NCBI GenBank assembly: GCA_017457015.1
Contig: JAFTIG010000010.1
Coordinates: 1-23,998 of the forward strand
DNA from: Clostridia bacterium
Lineage (GTDB): Bacteria; Bacillota_A; Clostridia; Christensenellales; Borkfalkiaceae
DNA length: 23,998 bases
Direction: 5' to 3'
Shown: positions 1-7,281 of the stretch, one piece after another
Position numbering within the stretch: the stretch's first letter is position 1
Layout of the letters: the number at the start of each line of letters is the position of its first letter
Notes under the pieces: model-generated
What the model was told of the DNA's origin: nothing
Database searches by the model: none
The model's input: the letters and a program-made list of their open reading frames with translations, nothing else
Position numbers and translations under genes: made by a program

Positions 1-596
1 AAGTCGTGCGACTCAACGTAATCAAACTCAAACATTACCCCGTTAACCGCTTGTAGATTTAGCCCTTGCATTTTTAGAAGCGCGGGTTGAACGTCGTATT
101 CAATGTAATTCCAACCGCTATTTAGTGAAAAATATTCCACGTTAGTCTTTTGCATAATGTCGCGACGGTCTTCCATTTTAAGACTGCCTTTGCCGAAACC
201 TATACCGACGTTAACGGGTGTTTCTTCGGCGTTATAAAACCAGAAAGAAAGTTTATCAACGTTTGTAAAATCGCCAAAAGCTACTTCTTCAAATCTCGTA
301 GACGACGCAGGTACCATAAAGTACGGGTTTGCGTTGTGCATACGACTACCAAGTGGGGTTATCTTTAAAGACTTTTCACCCGAGCGAACGTATTCGGGAT
401 TGCTGTTTTGGTCAACCTTACCGAACTCGTTAAAAAGCCTTATGAGTTGAACGTCGCGGTCAAAATATTCAAAACCGTTCCACAGCACTTGGCTTTTTTC
501 CACGCTCTCGTCGCTTTTAACGTCGCAAGCAATAAGCCCTGAAAGGGAAAAACTCAACGCTATAGCCATTAGAATTGATAACAATTTTTTAAGCAT
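1..596 (-). CDS. Surface lipoprotein, partial (C-terminus beyond left edge)
   Basis: A reading frame opens at ATG 596 on the minus strand and stays open to the window edge, giving about 198 residues. The N-terminus is a lipoprotein signal: a Lys pair, a hydrophobic stretch and then a lipobox ending LIAC with Cys near residue 24. The mature part reads like a beta-rich extracellular domain, with segments such as KLSFWFYNAEE and NSGWNYIEYDV that resemble carbohydrate-binding jelly-roll modules; no catalytic motif is visible. The start is supported by a G8 tract (605-612 on the plus strand as C8) that serves as a Shine-Dalgarno-like sequence 8 nt upstream. It follows the GH123-like gene by 16 nt, so it is probably the last visible gene of the glycan operon. 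It may be a surface glycan-binding protein or the N-terminus of a larger hydrolase; the function is not settled. Confidence 0.75.
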   Translation of the reverse strand, partial: MLKKLLSILMAIALSFSLSGLIACDVKSDESVEKSQVLWNGFEYFDRDVQLIRLFNEFGKVDQNSNPEYVRSGEKSLKITPLGSRMHNANPYFMVPASSTRFEEVAFGDFTNVDKLSFWFYNAEETPVNVGIGFGKGSLKMEDRRDIMQKTNVEYFSLNSGWNYIEYDVQPALLKMQGLNLQAVNGVMFEFDYVESHD

Positions 597-604
597 TTAT
601 CTTT

Positions 605-612
605 CCCCCCCC
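605..612 (-). promoter_or_regulatory. G8 tract acting as ribosome binding site
   Basis: On the minus strand the spacer between the GH123-like gene and the left-edge lipoprotein reads AAGGGGGGGGAAAGATAAATG. No other purine-rich SD exists, so the homopolymer itself must pair with the anti-SD. A run of eight G is prone to slippage, so its length could alter translation. Similar G tracts lie at 3214-3223, 3245-3252 and 6336-6340 in the same operon. Confidence 0.5.
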
Positions 613-3153
613 TTATACTTTGTAAACGGTCATGTCTACGAAATAGATATAATCTCTCGACGCGTCGCCTTTAGCGCCTATTCTTATACGCAATCCGTCG
701 ATATATCCTATCTTGTTCCAGTTATAGCCGCTAAGTCCGTTGAAAGAAATTGAATTTAAACCGCTATCTAAGGTCATTGAACCCCTTGATTCCCAACCAT
801 TATCATTGCCACGGCGTATCATAAATTCTAAGTTTATTGGTTCACCTGCGTTAAATAATCTTATAACTAGTTTGTCGTCGGTCGCGTTTATCGCGTTGAT
901 AACGTCACTGTCGATTATAAAGTCTTGAATAGCGTTAGACGCTTCTCCAAGAAGGAGTTTAACGTACTTTTCATCTGCCCCCGCTGCACTGTTAACAAGC
1001 GTTGCGTTGACAAGTTCGGTAGCAACCGTGTTAGAGTTAGTTGCCCTTTGCTTGATAATGCCGTTTTCAATTGCGTAAGCCGCGTCGTAGTTCGTAGACG
1101 CACTACCAAAGCTCATATAAAGCCCTAACGTTCTACCGCCGACTTCTACGGAAAGGTTAAGTTTTTTACCTTCACTAACCTTTAAGACCATATCGTAAAT
1201 TTTACCGCCGTCAACTGCTTTCCCGTTTTCAAGGGCTACGCCGTCTTGCTTTATGGTATAGCCGTCTTTAACGAAGATTTTGAAGTTATAATCTCTGCCC
1301 TCGGTAACGTCTAAAATACAAACTTTTGCATCGCTTTGCGCAAGTTCGGTAAGCGATATAAGCGTATCCCTTGCCGCTGCAAACGCCGAGTGAGTGGTGG
1401 AAACGTAAGTGCCTGAATAGAGTGTATCGTAAATATAACTCATAATCTCTTCTTCACTACCCGTTTCTCCCGTCAAAGAACTTACTTCACCGTAAATTTG
1501 CTTTAACGAATAAATCATTTCGTATTCTTCTAAACCGTCGCGGATTTGTTCTAAACGGAGCGACGGTATAGGTCCGTCTACGCCGTACTTTTTACCGGGG
1601 TAGAATAAGAAACCTTCTCCGTTAACTGAAAGCGACCTTGCAGCGTTGCCCGTATAGAAGTTTTCAGGATAAGTTATTGCTTCTGCTTGACCGGGTTCAC
1701 TGTATAAACAATTCGACCAGTAAAGGTTACATTGAATATTATAGTCTTCCTTCATCCAAGACTCTATTCTTGCAGATAAAACGGTGTCGTCTATATGGTA
1801 CGTCGGGTTAGGACTACGCGGTGCGGTACAGCCGTACCACCACAAAGGATTTCCTTCTTCTAAACGGTATCTCTCTCTTGCCGCCTCGCCAGCGAGCGCG
1901 GAAAAGTAAGGTCCGTACGTTATTTCTTCTTCGTCAAGATCAATTTCCATATTCAAGTATTTATTAGATAAAACCAAGTGCGGAAGATTGTCTAAACTTT
2001 CAATAATATCGTCAAGCAATTCTTTCTTATCTGCGCTAACGCTCTTATTTTCAAGTTCTTCCATAACTATCTTTTTGCACTGTTTAACTATATAAGCCCA
2101 TTCTTTAACGTAGATAGCCGCTTTATCCGTACCGAAAGCAAGGTCTGGTTCGTCCCAGCCGTAAATAAAGGCTTTCTTGAATGGATCAACGCCCGTTTCC
2201 AAACCCTTATCCGCTATAACTCTTAAATATAAGCACATCTTATCTATATCGTAAGCGTGCGGACCAACTATTTCTCTACCGTTAAGGGTATACGGGTTTG
2301 CACTGTAATTTTTGGAAAACCACGGTATATTATAACCAGGGCACTCAACAAGTGCCGCGTATTCACACACTTTTTCCGCGTAATAGTCTACGTCTTTTTC
2401 ATAAACGGTAACGTTATTGCAACCGAGCCTATAATCGAAAAGAGCCTTGTTATACTTATCGTACATTTCTTCGGTAGTGTCAAGTTCACCACGGTAAAAA
2501 TACCACTCGTTTAGAAACGAACTTGCAACGTGCGTTTCTTTGCCAATTGTGACTGCAGGAACGTTTAAAGTTACGGGTATATTTTTGGTTTGTCCGTCAA
2601 TTACTACTCCTACGCTGCCCGTATAAGTACCTGCGGGTTGGTTTTCTGGAACGTCAAAGCTTATATATAAGCCTTGGTTGCTGTTTTTATCAAAGCCCGT
2701 TTCTTTTACAGCCTTAACACCTTCAAAGGGGGCTAAAGCATCGGGGTAAAAACCTGCAGTCGTATAATATTCACCCGCCGCACCTACTTCAATGTAGAGT
2801 TCGTGGTAAACTTTAATATTGTTTTTGCTAAAAACTGCACTGTTTTCACCCGAAAGGTCGGATAAAACTACGTCGTATTCTTTTACGGGCTTGTTTCCCG
2901 TAGTCATAATAATCTGACCTGCTTCTTCTTCACCGCGTATTGCGGTTACGTCAATCACTGCGTCTTGCTTAACGTCGTCATACATAGATACGTTGTTTTG
3001 AATAACCTTTTCCGTTGAATAGGTTGACCAAAACTCAACGTCAGATAATTTCGCATAATCCACGCCACCCGTCGTGTTTTCAGAACAGGCGGATAGTAGC
3101 ATTACGCTAGCGAGAATAGGTGTTAAAATCTTTTTAAGTTTAGGTTTTTTCAT
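613..3153 (-). CDS. GH123/DUF4091-type glycoside hydrolase lipoprotein
   Basis: This 846-residue exported lipoprotein starts at ATG 3153, chosen because AAGGAG lies 6 nt upstream; an in-frame ATG 14 codons earlier (3195) has no SD. The lipobox is LSAC with Cys23. An N-terminal beta-sandwich (about 40-200) precedes a TIM-barrel-like region containing YGWDEPD at about 331-337, so Asp334-Glu335 match the adjacent Asp-Glu pair used in substrate-assisted catalysis by GH123 beta-N-acetylgalactosaminidases. A DUF4091 signature follows (RLEQIRDGLEEYEMIYSLK, roughly residues 540-560). The last 200 residues look like one or two accessory carbohydrate-binding domains. It follows the solute-binding protein gene in the same orientation, so it probably trims glycans at the cell surface for the transporter. 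DUF4091 is broad, so the GalNAc specificity is an inference. Confidence 0.8.
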   Translation of the reverse strand: MKKPKLKKILTPILASVMLLSACSENTTGGVDYAKLSDVEFWSTYSTEKVIQNNVSMYDDVKQDAVIDVTAIRGEEEAGQIIMTTGNKPVKEYDVVLSDLSGENSAVFSKNNIKVYHELYIEVGAAGEYYTTAGFYPDALAPFEGVKAVKETGFDKNSNQGLYISFDVPENQPAGTYTGSVGVVIDGQTKNIPVTLNVPAVTIGKETHVASSFLNEWYFYRGELDTTEEMYDKYNKALFDYRLGCNNVTVYEKDVDYYAEKVCEYAALVECPGYNIPWFSKNYSANPYTLNGREIVGPHAYDIDKMCLYLRVIADKGLETGVDPFKKAFIYGWDEPDLAFGTDKAAIYVKEWAYIVKQCKKIVMEELENKSVSADKKELLDDIIESLDNLPHLVLSNKYLNMEIDLDEEEITYGPYFSALAGEAARERYRLEEGNPLWWYGCTAPRSPNPTYHIDDTVLSARIESWMKEDYNIQCNLYWSNCLYSEPGQAEAITYPENFYTGNAARSLSVNGEGFLFYPGKKYGVDGPIPSLRLEQIRDGLEEYEMIYSLKQIYGEVSSLTGETGSEEEIMSYIYDTLYSGTYVSTTHSAFAAARDTLISLTELAQSDAKVCILDVTEGRDYNFKIFVKDGYTIKQDGVALENGKAVDGGKIYDMVLKVSEGKKLNLSVEVGGRTLGLYMSFGSASTNYDAAYAIENGIIKQRATNSNTVATELVNATLVNSAAGADEKYVKLLLGEASNAIQDFIIDSDVINAINATDDKLVIRLFNAGEPINLEFMIRRGNDNGWESRGSMTLDSGLNSISFNGLSGYNWNKIGYIDGLRIRIGAKGDASRDYIYFVDMTVYKV

Positions 3154-3213
3154 CTTTTTCTCCTTTTTAATTTTTTTATTAGTGTAGTCTTTCAAGTAGC
3201 GTATAAGGTGCTA

Positions 3214-3252
3214 CCCCCCCCCCTAAAATAAGTTGTCACAATCTCCCCCCCC
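3214..3252 (-). repeat. Paired long G tracts in operon spacer
   Basis: The coding strand carries G8 (3245-3252) and G10 (3214-3223) separated by 21 nt. Each is preceded by a similar A/T-rich box: CTTAAAATA before G8 and CTTATTTTA before G10. The arrangement is a degenerate direct repeat between the solute-binding protein gene and the GH123-like gene. The tracts could form a two-tract G-quadruplex in the mRNA, block exonuclease decay or slip. They are too far from the next start codon (ATG 3153) to act as its SD. Confidence 0.6.
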
Positions 3253-3285
3253 TATTTTAAGAATTTTATTTAAAGCAATAGCTTA

Positions 3286-3318
3286 TTTAATCCCGCGCGC
3301 GCAAGTTGCGGGATTAAA
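3286..3318 (-). terminator. Hairpin after solute-binding protein gene
   Basis: A perfect 11-bp inverted repeat, TTTAATCCCGC (3286-3296) and GCGGGATTAAA (3308-3318), encloses an 11-nt loop just downstream of the solute-binding protein stop. The minus-strand sequence after it is not a clean U tract, so this may be a partial terminator or a 3'-end stabilising hairpin that raises binding-protein mRNA relative to the downstream hydrolase. Confidence 0.55.
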
Positions 3319-3334
3319 TATAGCCGTAAACTTT

Positions 3335-4999
3335 TTATTGTCTAATGCCTGCCGCCGACAACATTTGTTCCCAACCGCCTTCCCAGTGCGTTCTCTCTGC
3401 ATCAAGGATTTGTTGTGGAGTCATAAGGTTGGTGTTGTTAACGTTAAAGTTCGATTCAAACGTACCGTCATATTTAAGTGAGGTAAGTCCGCCTTTACCA
3501 AGAGTAGTTGCACTCTCCGCGGGCAAGTGTGTAACTGCGTAGTTGCTAGTACCTTTCAAAAGGTCAAGTTTACTCTTGTTGATATCGGTGATATATTCGG
3601 TAAGTGACTCGTCGTTTCTTACGTCGTAAGTAGTCGGGAATACTAATCCACCGCTTGACTTAACGAAAGATTTTATAGATTCCTCCGTATACATAAAGCG
3701 CAAGAAGTCTGCTGCAAGTCCTTTAGCAGGTGAATAAGAGGGTATTACCGCTGCTTGGCCTACTGCAGTGCGAAGACCTATGATGCAACGCGCCTCTGCG
3801 ATTTTGTTAAAATCGTTTTCACTAACTTGTTCTTTAAGAGCAGAATTTGCATAAACGACGTTGTTGTCGATTTCTTTTATTACTTCGCGCAAAAGCGTAT
3901 CGGGCATACTCTTATTTTCAAGCGTTTTTACGATAGCACTTAAAACGGGCATCTTCATAAACTTAATGTCGTAATCAATTTGGCTACCTTTGAGCGCCTC
4001 CGTTTCAAGCGTCATTTCGGTCGAGAAATAGTCGCCGTTGTAGTGGAACGCACCGTCGCCCATCAAGAATCTAGTCTGTGCTTCTTTATAACCCTTGTCA
4101 GTCGAGAATGAACTTGAAAACTTATATTGATAATTGGTGAGTACGGTTTGAATAAATTCAAGCGTTTCAAGTCTACCCGGCATATCGAGAACGTTTATTG
4201 AGTTGTAAACGTCTTCACCTGCGTCGTAACCTTCAAAGAAGTTGGAGAATCCTTCAACACCAACGTATTGTCCCCACCACGCACTGAAAGAACTATTCCA
4301 GTATTTGTCTTTGGCGTTGTTCATAATAACGGTGTATTGAGTTTCTTCCGCACCGCCTGCACCCGTCTTTGCCTTGTAGCCTTTATCCGCAATTACAGCT
4401 GCAACTTCTAAGAAGTGGTCGGTGGTAAGCGGAACTTCAAGATCTAACTGATCTAAAATATCTTGGTTATAGAGCATACCGAACATGCCGTCGATATAAG
4501 ATACTACGTAATAAGAGTCACCGCCGTCTTCTCTTTCGGGTGCACCGGTCGCTCTTCTAATCTTATCACGAACGTTTTGCGGAACTTTATCGATAACCTT
4601 TACGCCAGGCTCACCGGGAACTTCGGTTAAATAAACTAGGTCGGTAAGGTCAGCAATAAGTCCCCTACTTTCATATGCTTGCAAATTAACGCCAAACATA
4701 AGGTCGTACTTATTGATAGATGCGCCTTGGCTTATCTTCTGCGGAGCGTCTGCATCGAGTGAGTTAAAGGTGTAATTAATAGTAAGGTTGGGATAGCTTT
4801 CTTTTACCCAGTCTTCCTTCTTAAACCTATTCATCGCGTCTTGTAACCAAGCATCGCCGTAGCCCTTATAGAGCAAGTAGATATCGAGCGTATTGTCGCT
4901 ATCCGAATCTCCACCACCGCCACCGAAACATGCTGACGCACTAAACGCCATAATGACTGCGAACAGTAAGCAAATAAGTTTTGTGAATTTGTTTTTCAT
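3335..4999 (-). CDS. Sugar ABC transporter solute-binding lipoprotein
   Basis: The 554-residue protein begins at ATG 4999 with AAGGAG 7 nt upstream. It has a lipoprotein signal with lipobox ASAC (Cys24) followed by a Gly/Asp/Ser linker (FGGGGGDSDSD), then a fold typical of family 1 extracellular solute-binding proteins, opening with LDIYLLYKGYGDAWLQDAMNRF-like sequence and ending in AERTHWEGGWEQML. At this length it belongs to the larger LplA/oligosaccharide type. Two permease genes lie directly upstream in the operon, and no ATPase gene is nearby, as is usual for importers that share an MsmX-like ATPase. It presumably captures oligosaccharides released by the lipoprotein hydrolases. The ligand cannot be read from sequence. 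Confidence 0.9.
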   Translation of the reverse strand: MKNKFTKLICLLFAVIMAFSASACFGGGGGDSDSDNTLDIYLLYKGYGDAWLQDAMNRFKKEDWVKESYPNLTINYTFNSLDADAPQKISQGASINKYDLMFGVNLQAYESRGLIADLTDLVYLTEVPGEPGVKVIDKVPQNVRDKIRRATGAPEREDGGDSYYVVSYIDGMFGMLYNQDILDQLDLEVPLTTDHFLEVAAVIADKGYKAKTGAGGAEETQYTVIMNNAKDKYWNSSFSAWWGQYVGVEGFSNFFEGYDAGEDVYNSINVLDMPGRLETLEFIQTVLTNYQYKFSSSFSTDKGYKEAQTRFLMGDGAFHYNGDYFSTEMTLETEALKGSQIDYDIKFMKMPVLSAIVKTLENKSMPDTLLREVIKEIDNNVVYANSALKEQVSENDFNKIAEARCIIGLRTAVGQAAVIPSYSPAKGLAADFLRFMYTEESIKSFVKSSGGLVFPTTYDVRNDESLTEYITDINKSKLDLLKGTSNYAVTHLPAESATTLGKGGLTSLKYDGTFESNFNVNNTNLMTPQQILDAERTHWEGGWEQMLSAAGIRQ

Positions 5000-5132
5000 G
5001 ATTTTTCTCCTTATATGAAAATTTTAATTTTTATTTTTTAATTTATCAGGCGTGACGCGCGTCAGGACTGACTTTTTTACATTACTTTTATCGCAAACAA
5101 TAAAAGTAAATATTTTCAGTCGTCCTTCCTTT

Positions 5133-5162
5133 TCGCAAAAAGTTCTTCGATACTTTTTGCGA
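5133..5162. other. 11-bp stem-loop in operon spacer
   Basis: TCGCAAAAAGT (5133-5143) and ACTTTTTGCGA (5152-5162) form a perfect 11-bp stem with an 8-nt loop. It precedes the binding-protein gene on the minus-strand transcript and could act as an RNA-processing or stability element. A second stem, 5082-5109 (10 bp, 8-nt loop), follows it on the same transcript. No U tract follows either, so termination is not indicated. Confidence 0.5.
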
Positions 5163-5190
5163 CGGGTTTTTAACTCCGCTCGTGTACCAT

Positions 5191-5418
5191 TTTAAGGTTG
5201 TATAAACGAGCAGGCGTGACGCCTGTGACATGTTGACTGCCCGTGTTGTTATTACTTTATAACCCAGAACTCTCCAACTACATTAGAGTTACATTTAAGG
5301 GCGTATAAACGAGTTAGGCTAGGCTCGTCCCAACGAGCGGATGAGATAGAACGTCTGTTCATCGAAGTCGCGAGTTGTGGACAGTAACGCAGCATAACGA
5401 AGTTTAGACGACCTTAAA
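5191..5418. mobile_element. MITE-like element candidate (no coding capacity)
   Basis: TTTAAGGTTGTATAAACGAG at 5191-5210 recurs as TTTAAGGGCGTATAAACGAG at 5294-5313 (18 of 20 identical). A diverged inverted copy, TTTAAGGTCGTCTAAACTTC, is read on the minus strand from 5418 to 5399. The outer copies are inverted, like terminal inverted repeats around about 230 bp. The right copy abuts the permease stop codon. I see no clear target-site duplication and no transposase, so the element could equally be a set of structured intergenic repeats. Confidence 0.35.
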
Positions 5419-5419
5419 A

Positions 5420-6325
5420 TTAGCCTTTTAAACCGCCTATGGACAGATTCTTCATCATAGGTCCTGCCATAAATCCAAAAAGAATAAATACGGGAATCAT
5501 ACTCATGATTAAGCCGGAATAATAAACGGGAGTACCGACACGGTCAACCGTTTCTTTAAGTTGGTAAAGACCGGTTGCTACGGTTGGCGTTGAGGGCATG
5601 TACATAAGGAACTGCATATATTCGTTCCAATATCCGATTAAGGCGGATACCATAAGCGCGGAAATTGCAGGCATTGCTTGCGGTAGCATAACTCTTGCAA
5701 ACGCCGTAAAGTTTCCGCCACCGTCGATAAATACCGCTTCGGCGTAGTCCCAAGAAATACCCTTAAATATTCCGTAATAAATAAGGAAGTTACTGCTAAA
5801 TCCTCCTACACCCGTGACGATAACGAACAGCGGACCCGTGTCGTAAATGTTGAGCAAGTCAACGAGTTTATAGAACGCGCCCATCGTACCCATGATAGGT
5901 AAGGTAAGCGTGAATATGATAAGGGTATAAAAAGGTTCTCTTCCCTTAAATCTATATTTCGCAAAGATATAGCCTACCATAACGGGCCAGAATAAACACC
6001 AAGTTTCCGCAATGATTATAAACCAAATGCTGTTTATAAACATGCCTATCATGTTTACGCCGTCTTTTTCCATAACCCTAAAAGCGTCGGCGTAGTTTGC
6101 AAAGTGCAAATTATCGGGAAGGGCAAACGCACCTTCTTGTATTTGCGCGATAATTAAACTGCTCTTTTCAAAGAGCGATTGAACGAGTAGCCACAATAGC
6201 GGGAACAAAAGGCTTATTGCGTAAAGCGCAAACACGATAAATACCACTATGTGAACGACTTTTTCACCGCCCGTTTTCTTCATGAAGATAAAAGTGTTTT
6301 CTTTAACTTTCTTTTTAGTTTTCAT
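5420..6325 (-). CDS. Carbohydrate ABC transporter permease (MalG/LplC type)
   Basis: This 301-residue membrane protein has about six hydrophobic segments (first at about 25-50). It carries the cytoplasmic EAA loop of binding-protein-dependent importers: AEAVFIDGGGNFTAFARVMLP at about 195-215, with the conserved Gly and Leu-Pro that dock the ATPase. The start at ATG 6325 is preceded by GGGGG at a 10-nt distance, a G-tract SD like the one at 605-612. It sits 17 nt after the other permease gene and forms the second membrane half of the importer. The pair resembles LplB/LplC-type oligosaccharide transporters; substrate unknown. Confidence 0.92.
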   Translation of the reverse strand: MKTKKKVKENTFIFMKKTGGEKVVHIVVFIVFALYAISLLFPLLWLLVQSLFEKSSLIIAQIQEGAFALPDNLHFANYADAFRVMEKDGVNMIGMFINSIWFIIIAETWCLFWPVMVGYIFAKYRFKGREPFYTLIIFTLTLPIMGTMGAFYKLVDLLNIYDTGPLFVIVTGVGGFSSNFLIYYGIFKGISWDYAEAVFIDGGGNFTAFARVMLPQAMPAISALMVSALIGYWNEYMQFLMYMPSTPTVATGLYQLKETVDRVGTPVYYSGLIMSMIPVFILFGFMAGPMMKNLSIGGLKG

Positions 6326-6335
6326 TTTCTTTTAT

Positions 6336-6340
6336 CCCCC
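6336..6340 (-). promoter_or_regulatory. G5 ribosome binding site
   Basis: The minus strand reads AGGGGGATAAAAGAAAATG before the second permease gene. The G5 run is the only anti-SD-complementary stretch and sits 10 nt from the start, longer than the 5-8 nt seen at most other starts here. Confidence 0.5.
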
Positions 6341-6342
6341 TA

Positions 6343-7281
6343 TTAATATTCTACCTGTGGAACTAAATCCAAAAGTTTTCTAATTGCAAGTATAATCGGA
6401 ACGGCGACCACGGTAAGCATAAGTCCTGCAGCCGAAACGAGATTGTAGTTGGTATCGTTTAGTGTACCGTTCATATAAACCTTTTGGAATATCCAATAAC
6501 TTATAGTGGTAGTGCCCATAGTGTAAGAGTCTAAACCAAAGAGTAGTAGCGGTCCACTTGAACTTAAAAATCCCGTACACGTTAATATAAGCAATGTGGA
6601 AAGGGTTGGCCATATAAGCGGAAGTATTAAATTAAAGAATTCTCTTAAAGGCTTAACACCGTCAAGACGTGCCGCTTCTAAAACTTCAATCGGGATACGG
6701 TTCATTGCACCGCAAAGAAGGAGCATGTGACCGCATACGCACGTCCATATAACGTAACCTATAACCGCGCCCGTTGCAGTTTCGGGGTTACCTAGAAGTT
6801 CGGGCATTGTAACGTCGAAAACTTTCAAAACTTCCGCAAGCGGACCGGTAGGCGCAATTACTGCGATATAAATGTTGATAAGCGCTACCCCCGATATTAT
6901 TGCTGGAAAATAGAAAACGTAACGGAAAAATTTATAGCCCCAAATCTGTTTATACAAGAAATAACAAACGAAAAGTTGTATAGGGTATTTAACGAATATT
7001 TCCACCAAAAAGTATTTGACCGTATTGCCAAACGCAACCGCAAGCGAATCGCGCCCAAGTGCAGGCGGTGGATAGAAAATGCTTTCCCATACGTCTTTAA
7101 AGTTTTGGAAAGTCCATTCTCCTGTCGTAACGTCCTGAAAAGCACCTACGAACGAACTGAAGTTAACGTACCAGTAGAATACTATCCACGAAATAATCGG
7201 AATAGCAAGCCACCCCCATACGAACAACAGTTGATTGCGGCGATAGGTGTTTTTCAACTTTTTTGCCTTAATCTCTGCCAT
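6343..7281 (-). CDS. Carbohydrate ABC transporter permease (MalF/LplB type)
   Basis: The protein has 312 residues, counted from ATG 7281. AAGGAG lies 7 nt before this ATG but only 1 nt before the alternative ATG at 7287, so 7281 is preferred. It has about six transmembrane segments and the EAA loop IEVLEAARLDGVKPLREFF at about residues 198-216, followed by LILPLIWP. The N-terminus is basic, typical of the MalF-like partner. Its start overlaps the end of the DUF4838 glycosidase gene by 14 nt, which implies translational coupling. With the 5420-6325 gene it forms the membrane channel for the lipoprotein encoded at 3335-4999. Confidence 0.92.
   Translation of the reverse strand: MAEIKAKKLKNTYRRNQLLFVWGWLAIPIISWIVFYWYVNFSSFVGAFQDVTTGEWTFQNFKDVWESIFYPPPALGRDSLAVAFGNTVKYFLVEIFVKYPIQLFVCYFLYKQIWGYKFFRYVFYFPAIISGVALINIYIAVIAPTGPLAEVLKVFDVTMPELLGNPETATGAVIGYVIWTCVCGHMLLLCGAMNRIPIEVLEAARLDGVKPLREFFNLILPLIWPTLSTLLILTCTGFLSSSGPLLLFGLDSYTMGTTTISYWIFQKVYMNGTLNDTNYNLVSAAGLMLTVVAVPIILAIRKLLDLVPQVEY

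Larger units (their letters stand above)
5000..5419. repeat. 420-nt repeat- and hairpin-rich operon spacer
   Basis: No credible gene is visible here, although the flanking genes appear to belong to one operon. The spacer contains several perfect inverted repeats: palindrome TGACGCGCGTCA (5053-5064), TTACTTTTAT/ATAAAAGTAA (5082-5091/5100-5109), TCGCAAAAAGT/ACTTTTTGCGA (5133-5143/5152-5162) and CAGGCG-TGA-CGCCTG (5211-5225). It also has a 9-bp inverted pair, TCCGCTCGT (5175-5183) and ACGAGCGGA (5333-5341). Part of it (5191-5418) has the outline of a small inverted-repeat element, listed separately. Confidence 0.7.

Noticed and set aside
3154..3195. Upstream in-frame ATG (3195) as the start of the GH123-like lipoprotein
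   Set aside because: It adds 14 Lys-rich residues before the signal peptide and overlaps the strong AAGGAG that serves ATG 3153.
5041..5420. CRISPR array or integron-like site
   Set aside because: Repeats are few, irregular in spacing and in both orientations; no cas or integrase gene is present.
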